From Micromonospora cremea (lineage in GTDB: Bacteria; Actinomycetota; Actinomycetes; Mycobacteriales; Micromonosporaceae): a stretch of DNA of 64,000 nt. The position numbers and the translations under genes were made by a program. Each line of letters starts with the position of its first letter. Position 1 is the first letter of the stretch. Where the stretch lies: contig NZ_FSQT01000002.1 of assembly GCF_900143515.1 (NCBI RefSeq), positions 1,303,501-1,367,500 on the forward strand, read 5' to 3'. Under the pieces are notes generated by a model. The model saw only the letters and a list, made by a program, of their open reading frames with translations. It was not told the DNA's origin and made no database searches. Of this stretch, positions 1-9,596 are shown piece by piece.

Positions 1-290
1 GGTACGACGAACTCACCGCGATCCTGCGCAGCCACGGGCTCGATCTCGGACCGGCCGCGCCGGAAGGACAGGAACTCATCGCCGCGGTGAAGCTCGCCGC
101 GGTGACCGCCGGCGCGGCCTTCGCGTTGGCGCCACCCAACTGGTCACCACCGATTCCCGATCCGGTCATCTGGTCACTGCTGGTCGGGAATCCCCTGGTC
201 CGGCGTACCTGGGCGGCCTGGCCGGCCGACTCCCACCGGCGGGACCTCGGCTATTTCATCGCCGCGCTGGAGTTGCGGGGCCCGGAGTAG
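1..290 (+). CDS. C-terminal end of a probable LysR-family regulator (5' end outside window)
   Basis: The frame starting at base 3 is open from the window edge to a TAG at 288-290, giving 95 residues of a protein whose start lies upstream. The visible part (ELIAAVKLAAVTAGAAFALAP, shown in part, then AAWPADSHRRDL) resembles the end of a LysR-type effector-binding domain, where a hydrophobic 'LVAAGxGxAxxP' segment is followed by the last strand and helix. LysR regulators often sit beside an oxidoreductase they control, and an SDR gene follows on the same strand. No HTH is visible, so the family call rests on weak C-terminal similarity. It could be another substrate-binding-fold regulator. Confidence 0.5.
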   Translation, partial: YDELTAILRSHGLDLGPAAPEGQELIAAVKLAAVTAGAAFALAPPNWSPPIPDPVIWSLLVGNPLVRRTWAAWPADSHRRDLGYFIAALELRGPE

Positions 291-447
291 CTCCGGCAGC
301 CGCACGACCGCGGTGCTTATGGCGGCCATAAGCAGCCCGCAGAGGGCGATGGGAAACGCTGAGCCCCTGGACGACTTGCACTCACTGGTCGGGACAGCCC
401 CGACCGAAGCCGCCGATCGGCGGAACTGAATGTGGGTGGAGATAACG

Positions 448-1191
448 ATGACAGACCTTCGAGGAAAGTCGGCGCTGGTGACCGGCGGCAACAGCGGCAT
501 CGGCCGGGCGACGGCGATGGCGCTGGCCACGCTCGGCGCCCACGTGGTGATCTCCGGGCGGGACGAGACCCGGGGCGGCGACGTGGTCCGGGAGATCCGT
601 GCGGCGGGCGGTCAGGCGGACTTCCTGGTCGCCGACCTGCGGGACGAGGCGTCGGCCCGGTCCCTGGCCGCGCGGACCAGGGAGCTGGTCGGGCAGGTGG
701 ACGTACTGGTCAACAACGCCGGTATCTACCCGTTCGGTCCCACTGAGCAGACCACCGAGCAGGACTTCGACTCGGTGTTCGCGCTGAACGTGAAGGCCCC
801 GTACTTCCTGGTCGCCGAACTCGCGCCGGAGATGGCGAAGCGCGGCCACGGCGCGATCATCAACCTGACGACCATGGTCGCCGAGTTCGGTCAGGCGGGG
901 ATGAGCCTCTACGGGTCGAGCAAGGCCGCGCTGGTCCTGCTCACCAAGTCCTGGGCCGCCGAGTACGGACCTCAGGGCGTCCGGGTGAACGCGGTCAGCC
1001 CCGGCCCGACGCGCACCGAGGGCACCGCCGGCATGGGCGACAACCTTGACCAGCTGGCCACCATGGCACCGGCCGGCCGGCCGGGCTCGGCCGAGGAGAT
1101 CGCCGAGGCGGTCGCCTTCCTGGCCACCGAGCGGTCCAGCTTCGTGCACGGCGCGGTGCTGCCCGTCGACGGTGGACGCATCGCCGTCTGA
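448..1191 (+). CDS. SDR-family NAD(P)-dependent oxidoreductase
   Basis: A classical short-chain dehydrogenase/reductase of 247 residues. It has the TGGNSGIG nucleotide-binding motif at the N-terminus, the NNAG motif in mid-protein, and a YGSSK catalytic Tyr-x-x-x-Lys with the expected upstream Ser/Thr region. The C-terminus ends in the usual 'PVDGGR' segment. An in-frame ATG at 430 would add six residues, but GGTGGAG at 435-441 lies at proper distance from the ATG at 448, which I chose. The substrate cannot be deduced; such enzymes reduce 3-ketoacyl, sugar or xenobiotic carbonyls in the cytoplasm. It follows the regulator fragment after about 150 bases with no operon signature. Confidence 0.88.
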   Translation: MTDLRGKSALVTGGNSGIGRATAMALATLGAHVVISGRDETRGGDVVREIRAAGGQADFLVADLRDEASARSLAARTRELVGQVDVLVNNAGIYPFGPTEQTTEQDFDSVFALNVKAPYFLVAELAPEMAKRGHGAIINLTTMVAEFGQAGMSLYGSSKAALVLLTKSWAAEYGPQGVRVNAVSPGPTRTEGTAGMGDNLDQLATMAPAGRPGSAEEIAEAVAFLATERSSFVHGAVLPVDGGRIAV

Positions 1192-1208
1192 GATGCCCGG
1201 CACCACCT

Positions 1209-1250
1209 CGCGGCCCGCTCCACGGTGCTCCAGCCGTGGGGCGGGCCGCG
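1209..1250. terminator. Bidirectional terminator hairpin between convergent genes
   Basis: Bases 1209-1225 pair with 1234-1250 (17 bp, a single G-T type mismatch) around an 8-base loop. The hairpin lies between the convergent SDR and LtrA genes and starts 18 bases after the SDR stop. There is no clear T tract, which is usual for GC-rich actinobacterial terminators. Confidence 0.7.
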
Positions 1251-1312
1251 GCCAGCCGAGTTGGGCCGACCCGTGCGTGATCAGCGGTCCCGGCAGCACA
1301 GCGGTAAGGCCG

Positions 1313-2482
1313 TCAGCGAGACCGGCCCGACGCGGCACGTTGTTCGACGACTGCCAGCACCACCCAGGCCGCCGCAGTGAGCCACACCGCCACCAGCGGC
1401 GGCAGTCCCCCCAGCGCGACCACCAGCGCGACGAGTCCCACCCCGGCCTGAGCCAGCGCCACCGGGCGGCCGACCGACAGGCTGATTCCCCGGTAGATGA
1501 TGACGCAGCCGACGATCATGGCCAGCTGACTGCCGCCCAGCAGCCGCCCCGCCACGTCATGTCCGGGCCCTCGGTGGGCCGCCTCCTCCGCCGCCAGTTC
1601 GACGGCGACACCGGCGGTCACGATCGCCGCGTAGACCAGCAGGTGACCGTACGCGTAGAAGTAGCTTCGGACCACCGCCTGCCGCCCGGCGCGCAGCACC
1701 CTGTTTCCCGCCTCGCTGTCGAAGGTGGCGATGAAATACACCCACCACACCCCGCTGGCGATGACGAAACCGCCGATCCCGATCGCCACCGAGACACCCC
1801 GCCACCCCGTGGCGTCGATCCCGTTGGCGACCGCCAGGACCGCCTCACCCAGCACGACGATGGTGAAGAGACCGAACCGCTCGGGCATGTGGGACTTCTG
1901 CGTCGGCGCCCGGCGCACCACGGCGTAGGCCAGTGGCCCGGCGATCGCGGCGTTGACGACGAGTGCGACGCCCCAGATGCCGTACTGCACGGGTGGGGAC
2001 ACCAGGAGCGAGCCGCACCAGAGCCCGGCGGCGGCCAGGAAGCCGGCGGCGTTCCACCAGCAGAATTCCCGTGCCTCGACATCGAGCCAGCCCACGACCG
2101 CGTACATCGCGGTGAGCAGCGCCAGCAGCAGCGCGTAGATCACCGCGAAGCGGCTGGCGTTCGCAGCGGCCTCACCGGGGAGGGAAGCTGCCAACGCGAG
2201 GACCCCGAGCATCGCGGTCAGCTGCGCCAGGCGGCTCGGCGGACGGTCGTCGTCGAAGAGATCGGCGAAATAGGAGAAGCTGAACCACAACCACCAGATC
2301 GCGCTGATCAGACCGGCGAAGACCAGCACTCCGTGGGCCGTCGGATCGTCCACCAGCCGCTGACCGAGCCGGAGCACCGCGACCACGAACACCAGGTCGA
2401 AGAAGAGCTCCAGCCAGCTGGCCCGGCGCGCCACGCCGTAGCCATGGATCAGGGAGCGCCTACCGCCACGCCCTGCCTCCAC
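1313..2482 (-). CDS. Low temperature requirement protein A (LtrA) family membrane protein
   Basis: A 389-residue polytopic membrane protein. After a short basic N-terminus it shows the family hallmark WLELFFDLVFVVAV, then about ten hydrophobic segments to the C-terminus, consistent with full-length LtrA proteins. LtrA was named from a Listeria low-temperature growth phenotype; its biochemical role is unknown, so function is not assigned further. The start is GTG at 2482. The next gene upstream on the same strand (the molybdopterin oxidoreductase, ending at 2544) is separated by about 60 bases, so co-transcription is possible but functionally unexplained. Confidence 0.85.
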   Translation of the reverse strand: MEAGRGGRRSLIHGYGVARRASWLELFFDLVFVVAVLRLGQRLVDDPTAHGVLVFAGLISAIWWLWFSFSYFADLFDDDRPPSRLAQLTAMLGVLALAASLPGEAAANASRFAVIYALLLALLTAMYAVVGWLDVEAREFCWWNAAGFLAAAGLWCGSLLVSPPVQYGIWGVALVVNAAIAGPLAYAVVRRAPTQKSHMPERFGLFTIVVLGEAVLAVANGIDATGWRGVSVAIGIGGFVIASGVWWVYFIATFDSEAGNRVLRAGRQAVVRSYFYAYGHLLVYAAIVTAGVAVELAAEEAAHRGPGHDVAGRLLGGSQLAMIVGCVIIYRGISLSVGRPVALAQAGVGLVALVVALGGLPPLVAVWLTAAAWVVLAVVEQRAASGRSR

Positions 2483-2543
2483 CGGCTGAGGTTAGCGAGG
2501 ATCGGTGACCGGTTGACCCCGGTTCGCCAGCATGCGACCGCAA

Positions 2544-4220
2544 TCAGCGGACGGTGACGGTGACGGTGTGCCAGCCGGTCGCGCCGTCCGGGACGACGCC
2601 CTGGGCGCGCTCGGTCTGGGTCTCGCCGGTCTCGTCGGTAGCCCGGACCTGGAGCCGGTGCTCGCCCGGCGTGGCGTCCCAGCGCCACGACCACTGGACC
2701 CAGGTGTCCACCGACACCGTCGGGGCCAGTTCCGCCTCCTGCCAGGGCCCGCCGTCGACGCGTACCTCGACCCGGCGGATGCCCCGATGCTGCGCCCACG
2801 CCACCCCGGCCACGGTGATCGGGCCGGTGGTCAGCCGGTTGCGCGCCCGGGGCGCGTCGATCCGCGACTGTGTCTTGATCGGCCCCTGGGCCGACCAGCC
2901 CCGCGGCACCCAGTACGCGTCGAAGTCGGCGAACCGGGTCAGCTCCAGCTCGGTGACCCACTTGCAGGCGGACACGTAGCCGTAGAGGCCGGGCACCACC
3001 ACCCGGACCGGGAAGCCGTGCTCGACCGGCAGCGGCTCGCCGTTCATGCCGATCGCCAGTAGCGCGTTCCGCCCGTCGCGCAGCAGGGCGGTGGGGGTGC
3101 CACACGTCCAGCCGTCGACCGACCGGCCGACGACCTGGTCGGCGTCCTCCTCCGGCTCGACCTCGTCCAGCAGCTCGCGCAGGGGTACGCCGAGCCAGCG
3201 GGCGTTGCCGATCAGGTCCCCGCCCACCTCGTTGGAGACGCAGGCCAGCGTGATGTACCGCTCGACCAGCGGCCGGGCCAGCAGGTCGGCGTAGCTGTAG
3301 GTGCGCTCGGTACGGACCCGCCCGTGGATCCGCAGCCGCCAGGTCGCCGGGTCCACCTGCGGCACCACCAGCGCGGTGTCGATCCGGTAGAACCCGAAGT
3401 TCGGGGTGACGTACGGCGCGAGCTGGGCCATCGAGAGGTCCGCGCCGGCCGGCAGGGCCGGTGCGGGGGCGACCGGCGCGGGCAGGCGGATCGCCTCCCG
3501 GGCGGCGGACACTCCGCGCCACCCGGCCAGCCAGCGCCCGCCGAGACCGGCCACCGCGGCCGTGCCGAGCAGCACTCCGGCACCGGTTAGGAACCGCCGC
3601 CGTGACTCCGGCTCGACGCCCTCGCCGGGCGCCCGCCCGCTCGGCACGTCCGGCTCCGGCGGCGCGGCTGGGGTCACCGGCACCGGGAGGTGGTCCGACG
3701 TCATCGGGCCGGCCGGCGACACCGGCGCCTGCGGTGCCTCGTCGCGGGGTGCGATCGGCGTCGGCGGGGACCAGGGCCAGGGGTCCAGCTCCAGCGGACC
3801 GGCGATGAACATCCAGAGCACCAGGGCGCCGAGACCGCCGCCGGCCAGCGACGGCAGCGCGTCGGCGGCGTCCGCGCCGGAACGGGTCAGCGCGGCGGCC
3901 GCACCGACGGCGGCGAACGCCGCGATCCCGGTCAGGCCGAGGGCCAACCGGCGCGCCGCCAGCATCCCGAGCAGCGCGGCGAACGCGCCCAGCAGCAGCG
4001 CGGTGCCGACCAGGAGGGCGATCTTGTCGGCGGTGCCGAAGATGTCGATGGCGAGCTGCTTCAGCGACTCCGGGACGGCGTCGACGACCACCCCGCCGAC
4101 CGCGACCAGCGGCGCCGACCGGGGCCCGGTCAGCACCGCCACCGGTTCCGCGATCCCGATCGCGATGGCGGCGGCGGTGACTCCGGCCAGCGCGGCGTAC
4201 CGCCGCGACGTGGTGCTCAT
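2544..4220 (-). CDS. Membrane-anchored molybdopterin-dependent oxidoreductase (sulfite oxidase/YedY-like)
   Basis: A 558-residue protein in three parts. Residues 1-150 hold about four membrane segments, and 150-205 are a Pro/Ala-rich linker. From about 205 comes SRRRFLTGAG, a Tat-like twin-arginine motif followed by a hydrophobic stretch, then the catalytic region. The catalytic region has the oxidoreductase molybdopterin-binding fold with a likely Mo-ligand cysteine in LACVSNEVGG, and ends in a Mo-co dimerisation (Ig-like) domain. Family members use Mo-molybdopterin to oxidise sulfite or reduce sulfoxides, and here the domain would be exposed outside the membrane. The ATG at 4220 is preferred over a TTG seven codons upstream. 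The electron acceptor and substrate are unknown. Confidence 0.82.
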   Translation of the reverse strand: MSTTSRRYAALAGVTAAAIAIGIAEPVAVLTGPRSAPLVAVGGVVVDAVPESLKQLAIDIFGTADKIALLVGTALLLGAFAALLGMLAARRLALGLTGIAAFAAVGAAAALTRSGADAADALPSLAGGGLGALVLWMFIAGPLELDPWPWSPPTPIAPRDEAPQAPVSPAGPMTSDHLPVPVTPAAPPEPDVPSGRAPGEGVEPESRRRFLTGAGVLLGTAAVAGLGGRWLAGWRGVSAAREAIRLPAPVAPAPALPAGADLSMAQLAPYVTPNFGFYRIDTALVVPQVDPATWRLRIHGRVRTERTYSYADLLARPLVERYITLACVSNEVGGDLIGNARWLGVPLRELLDEVEPEEDADQVVGRSVDGWTCGTPTALLRDGRNALLAIGMNGEPLPVEHGFPVRVVVPGLYGYVSACKWVTELELTRFADFDAYWVPRGWSAQGPIKTQSRIDAPRARNRLTTGPITVAGVAWAQHRGIRRVEVRVDGGPWQEAELAPTVSVDTWVQWSWRWDATPGEHRLQVRATDETGETQTERAQGVVPDGATGWHTVTVTVR

Positions 4221-4291
4221 CGGCCCAGTGTGCGCGATCAACTCGCCGGGTCGCCAACCACGTCAGGGTTCGGTAATGAGCCGAAGACGGA

Positions 4292-4325
4292 CCGGGGCAC
4301 ACCGCCGTACGACGGTGCGCCCCGG
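4292..4325 (-). terminator. groES-groEL operon terminator hairpin
   Basis: Bases 4292-4304 pair with 4313-4325 (13 bp, one mismatch) around an 8-base loop, 19 bases beyond the groEL stop on the minus strand. Downstream on the minus strand is a pyrimidine-rich TCCGTCTTCGG. It separates groEL from the oxidoreductase gene on the same strand. Confidence 0.6.
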
Positions 4326-4343
4326 GACGTTACCGCTACCGGG

Positions 4344-6369
<2,026 letters not shown>

Positions 6370-6503
6370 ACCCTCCTGGGGTACTGGTTTCGTTGCTGAC
6401 CGGCGGGGCCGGCCAGCGTCAATCTGCCACATGCCACCGGGCGGGGCCGTCGTCGCGGGTGCCGGTCCGCCTGGCGTTGCACCCGAGTCGTGAGACCCGG
6501 GAG

Positions 6504-6530
6504 CTGGCACCCTCGGGGTGAGAGTGCTAA
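6504..6530 (-). promoter_or_regulatory. CIRCE operator 1 (HrcA site) upstream of groES
   Basis: Left arm CTGGCACCC (6504-6512), nine-base spacer, right arm GAGTGCTAA (6522-6530), matching the CIRCE pattern TTAGCACTC-N9-GAGTGCTAA with three differences in the left arm. It lies at or just downstream of the expected transcription start of the groES promoter on the minus strand. Confidence 0.8.
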
Positions 6531-6534
6531 TCGC

Positions 6535-6563
6535 AGGTTATTCCGTGGCTAGCACTCCGTCAA
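6535..6563 (-). promoter_or_regulatory. Vegetative-type promoter for groES-groEL
   Basis: Read on the minus strand: -35 TTGACG (6558-6563), 17-base spacer, -10 TAACCT (6535-6540). This is a good match to a primary-sigma promoter. The -35 box and part of the spacer overlap CIRCE operator 2, and CIRCE operator 1 follows the start point, so repressor binding would block initiation. Confidence 0.75.
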
Positions 6564-6575
6564 GGAGAGTGCCAA
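6549..6575 (-). promoter_or_regulatory. CIRCE operator 2 (HrcA site) upstream of groES
   Basis: CTAGCACTC (6549-6557), spacer CGTCAAGGA, GAGTGCCAA (6567-6575): an inverted repeat with the nine-base CIRCE spacing and two differences from consensus. It overlaps the -35 region of the groES promoter. Two tandem CIRCE copies are known upstream of actinobacterial groESL operons. Confidence 0.85.
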
Positions 6576-6702
6576 CGCACCGCCCGCCGTGTCGCCACAG
6601 TTCCGCCAGTCGTTACCGCAACACGCCGGGAGCACCTCGTCACGGAGTGGCCATCTCCCTACCGTCGGTTGCCACCACCAGAGCTGCGGAAAGGCGAGCC
6701 GA

Positions 6703-7503
6703 GTGTCCCGGATACCGACACTGACGTTCCTGCACGAACAGCTACGCCGCGCACGCCAGGCGCGCGGGCTCAGCCAGGAGGAGCTGGGCAAGCTGATCAA
6801 CTACTCATCGTCGTACGTGAGTGCGGTCGAGACCGGGCAGAGCCCGGTCAAGCCGGACTACGTCGCCCGCATCGACTCGACCCTGGATACCGGCGGTCTC
6901 TTCACCGGCATGCTGGAGCTGATCCGCTTCCACGCCGCGCCCGACTGGTTCCGCCCGTGGGACGAGAACGAGCGGGAGGCGGCGGCGCTGCGCTGGTACG
7001 ACCCGACGGTGATTCCCGGCCTGCTCCAGCCCGAGGGGCACGCGCGGGCGATGCTCGGTGTGCTCGGCGAGCTGACCGCCGACGAGGTGGAGACGCGGGT
7101 GGTGGCCCGGCTCGCCCGCCAGGCCCTGCTGACCGCCGAGCCGCGTCCGCACCTCGTGGCGGTGCTGGAGGAGCACACGCTGCGCCGGCAACTCGGCGAT
7201 CGGGAGATCATGCGCGAGCAGCTACAGCATCTGCTGGCCGTGGGCACCGCACCGAACGTGCAGGTCCGGGTCGTGCCGGCCGACGCCCCCTGGTACATCG
7301 GGCTCCACGGCCCCTTCATCCTGGCCCGGCTCCAGAGTGGGGCCGAGCTGGTCCACCTGGACAACCAGCTCCGGGGGCCGACCGTGGACAGCCCGAACGA
7401 CGTTGCCGCCCTGGAGCGGCGCTGGGAGCCTGTGACCGGCGAGGCGCTGCCATGCCGGCAGTCCGCCCGGCTGCTCGAGGAAGTGGTGCAGACATGGGCC
7501 TGA
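6703..7503 (+). CDS. XRE-type HTH regulator with DUF5753 domain
   Basis: A 266-residue protein of the actinomycete-specific HTH/DUF5753 family. The N-terminal Cro/C1 helix-turn-helix (about residues 8-60) includes RGLSQEELGKLINYSSSYVSAVE (given here in overlapping part: SSSYVSAVETG is the recognition helix). It is followed by the DUF5753 domain, with 'IPGLLQPEGHARAML' and a C-terminal 'LDNQLRGP' region. The frame is open from 6589, but GTG at 6703 with GGAAAGG eight bases before it fits the family start. The coding end overlaps the DUF397 gene by 10 bases. Such pairs are numerous in Streptomyces and Micromonospora, often act in development, and have no fixed target. It is divergent from groES. 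Confidence 0.85.
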   Translation: MSRIPTLTFLHEQLRRARQARGLSQEELGKLINYSSSYVSAVETGQSPVKPDYVARIDSTLDTGGLFTGMLELIRFHAAPDWFRPWDENEREAAALRWYDPTVIPGLLQPEGHARAMLGVLGELTADEVETRVVARLARQALLTAEPRPHLVAVLEEHTLRRQLGDREIMREQLQHLLAVGTAPNVQVRVVPADAPWYIGLHGPFILARLQSGAELVHLDNQLRGPTVDSPNDVAALERRWEPVTGEALPCRQSARLLEEVVQTWA

Positions 7504-7682
7504 CCCACGCCACCTGGCGCAAGTCCTCCCGCAGCACCAACAACGGTGGCGCCTGCGTCGAGGTCGCCGACAACCTGCCCGGCGTGGTCGCCGTGCGCGA
7601 CAGCAAGGACCCGACCGGGCCGGTGCTCACCTTCACCCCGGCGAGCTGGCGGGCGTTCGTCGCCGCTACGCCCACCGACTGA
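7494..7682 (+). CDS. DUF397 small protein
   Basis: A 62-residue protein starting MGLTHATWRKSSRS, with the DUF397 hallmark 'W-RKSSRS...N-G-CVEVA' and ending in the 'FTPASWRAFV' motif. It overlaps the 3' end of the XRE/DUF5753 gene by 10 bases, the standard arrangement for this two-gene unit. DUF397 proteins are thought to act with, or antagonise, their XRE partner, by analogy with the BldB and AbaA-locus genes of Streptomyces. No enzyme activity is known. The XRE and DUF397 genes should be co-translated. Confidence 0.9.
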   Translation: MGLTHATWRKSSRSTNNGGACVEVADNLPGVVAVRDSKDPTGPVLTFTPASWRAFVAATPTD

Positions 7683-7725
7683 CACCACTGTCCGGGCAGC
7701 CCGGCCGGCCCGGGAGAATGACCGG

Positions 7726-8927
7726 GTGGATCTCGACCAGCTGACGGCCCTGCGTACCCCCGAGGGGTCGGCCGCGCTCGCGGCGGCGGCCGGGCTGGCC
7801 GGCGGTGACCCGCTGGCCGCGGCGTCGGCCCTGCGCGCGACCGGTGTGCCGCCGGCGCTGGCCTCGGCGGCACTGACCCAGGCCGAGCTGCGCCACCGGG
7901 CGGTCGGCAAGTTCGGCCCGGCCGCCGCCGGGATGTTCCTCACCCGCGCCGGGCTGGAGCAGGCCACCCGCCGGGTGGTCGCCGACCGCCGTGCCGCCCG
8001 GCTGCGCGATGCCGGCGTGCGCACCCTGGCCGACCTCGGCTGCGGCCTCGGCGCCGACGCGCTCGCCGCCGCCCGCGCCGGCATCCGGGTGTACGGGGTG
8101 GAGGCCGACCCGGTGACCGCCGCGATGGCCGCCGCCAACGCTGACGCGGCCGGGCTGGCCGAGCTGTTCACGGTCAAGTGCGGCGACGCCACCACGTTCG
8201 ACGTCTCCCGGGTCGACGGGGTCTTCTGCGACCCGGCCCGACGCCGGGCCGGGACCGGGCGGCGGATCTTCGATCCGCGCGCCTACTCGCCGCCGTGGGA
8301 CTTCGTCACCGGGCTCGCCGAGCGGGTGCCGCGCACCGTCGTCAAGGTGGCGCCGGGATTGGATCACGCGCTCATCCCGGCCGGCGCGGAGGCGGAGTGG
8401 GTGGGCGTGGATGGCGACCTGGTCGAGGCCGCGCTCTGGTGCGGCGAGCTGGCGGAGGTGCCCCGCCGCGCCACGCTCTACCGGCAGGGAGCGGGCGGCG
8501 ACGAGACCCCCGCCACCAGCTCACCGGCTCGGGCGCCGCCGAGGCTCCGGTCGGCCCGGTGCGCCGCTACCTGTACGACCCGGATGCGGCGGTGGTCCGC
8601 GCGCACCTGGTCGCCGAGCTGGCCGGCGAGCTGGACGCCACCCTCGGCGACCCGAGCATCGCCTACCTCTACGCCGACCAGCCGACCCGCACCCCGTACG
8701 CGCGCTGCCTGGAGGTGACCGACGTGCTCCCGTTCTCGCTCAAGCGCCTGCGGACCCTGCTGCGGGACCGCCGGGTGGGCCGGGTGGAGATCCTCAAGCG
8801 GGGTTCCGCGCTCACCCCGGAGCAGCTCCGGCGGGACCTGCGACTGACCGGTGACGCGGCGGCGAGCCTGGTGCTCACCCGGGTCGCCGGGGCACCGACG
8901 GTTCTGATCTGCCAGCCGGTCGACTAG
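7726..8927 (+). pseudogene. Class I SAM methyltransferase with THUMP-like C-terminus, interrupted by a one-base frameshift
   Basis: The first 261 codons from GTG 7726 (GGGAG at 7712-7716) encode a SAM methyltransferase. It has the TLADLGCGLGADAL motif I, a motif II acid in 'VYGVEADP', and the 'DGVFCDPARR' catalytic-region motif. After the run of five C at 8507-8511 this frame loses similarity. The downstream frame, ending at 8927, continues as a typical THUMP-like C-terminal domain (GPVRRYLYDPDAAVVRAHL, in part, then FSLKRLRTLL). Adding one C restores a continuous product of about 400 residues. Either the base is missing from the assembly, the gene has decayed, or a -1 slip on the C run is used. 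The substrate is unknown. Confidence 0.85.
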
Positions 8928-8937
8928 GTTCGCTCAC

Positions 8938-9417
8938 GTGGCGGGACAGGGCACTCCGGCAACGGCACTGCTGGTCAAGCGCGGGATCGCGCATCGCACC
9001 CACCCGTACCGGGTGGCGCCGGACACGCCGAACTACGGCGCGCTGGTGGCGGCGGCGCTCGGCGTGCCCCCGGAGCGGGTGTTCAAGTCGCTGGTGACCG
9101 AGGTCGACGGCGCGCTCACCGTCGCGGTCGTCCCGGTGACCGGCGAGCTCGACCTCAAGGCGCTCGCGGCGGCGGTCGGTGGCAAGCGGGCGGCGCTGGC
9201 CGAGCGGGCGGTCGCCGAGCGGGCGACCGGCTACGTGCGGGGCGGGATCAGCCCGCTCGGGCAGCGCCGGCGACTGCCCACCGTGCTGGACGAATCCGCG
9301 CTGGACCTGCCGACGATCTATGTCTCCGCTGGCCGGCGGGGTCTGCAACTCGAAATGACCGCGGCCGATCTCGTGGCGCTCACCGAGGCGCGCACGGCAG
9401 CGCTGCAGACCCGCTGA
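8938..9417 (+). CDS. ybaK: YbaK/EbsC-family Cys-tRNA(Pro) deacylase
   Basis: A 159-residue single-domain aminoacyl-tRNA editing protein of the YbaK/ProX superfamily, which hydrolyses Cys-tRNA(Pro) mischarged by prolyl-tRNA synthetase. Conserved parts visible are the N-terminal 'TPATALL-KRGI-HRTHPY', 'PPERVFKSLV' with the catalytic-region lysine, and 'GYVRGGISPLGQRRRLPTV', in which the GGISP-G loop is diagnostic of YbaK. The length equals the family norm. The start is GTG at 8938, ten bases after the frameshifted methyltransferase gene, so the two may be co-transcribed. Confidence 0.9.
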   Translation: MAGQGTPATALLVKRGIAHRTHPYRVAPDTPNYGALVAAALGVPPERVFKSLVTEVDGALTVAVVPVTGELDLKALAAAVGGKRAALAERAVAERATGYVRGGISPLGQRRRLPTVLDESALDLPTIYVSAGRRGLQLEMTAADLVALTEARTAALQTR

Positions 9418-9432
9418 CAGCTGCCGCTCATG

Positions 9433-9462
9433 GTCATCTCCCCTGGATGACCGGGGAGTGAC
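9433..9462 (+). terminator. Hairpin after ybaK
   Basis: GTCATCTCCCC (9433-9443) can pair with GGGGAGTGAC (9453-9462), allowing one bulged T, around a 9-base loop. It lies 16 bases past the ybaK stop and upstream of the sugar-transporter promoter region. There is no T tract, so it is a likely but unproven terminator. Confidence 0.5.
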
Positions 9463-9477
9463 AGTCGCGTTGCTGAA

Positions 9478-9504
9478 TTGTTATCGCTCCCAACAAACTT
9501 GACA
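9478..9504 (+). promoter_or_regulatory. Candidate operator and -35 box upstream of the xylose-type ABC operon
   Basis: TTGTT (9478-9482) and AACAA (9492-9496) form a perfect 5-bp inverted repeat with a nine-base spacer, followed directly by TTGACA (9499-9504), a consensus -35 hexamer. No convincing -10 is visible 17 bases further on. The AT-rich repeat stands out in GC-rich DNA and could be the operator of the ROK repressor encoded at the end of the operon. This is inference only. Confidence 0.35.
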
Positions 9505-9596
9505 CTCCGCCGGTCTTGTGGACCGTGCGCGGTGCGCAATACGTTGCCGGGCACAACAAAAGAAACACCTTCCCCCACCCCGAAAGGACCCTGCAC

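Noticed and set aside
8500..8520. Programmed -1 frameshift as the main explanation of the split methyltransferase
   Set aside because: A plain C run, no evident downstream stimulatory structure and no known family use. Sequence error or decay is more likely, though a check is proposed.
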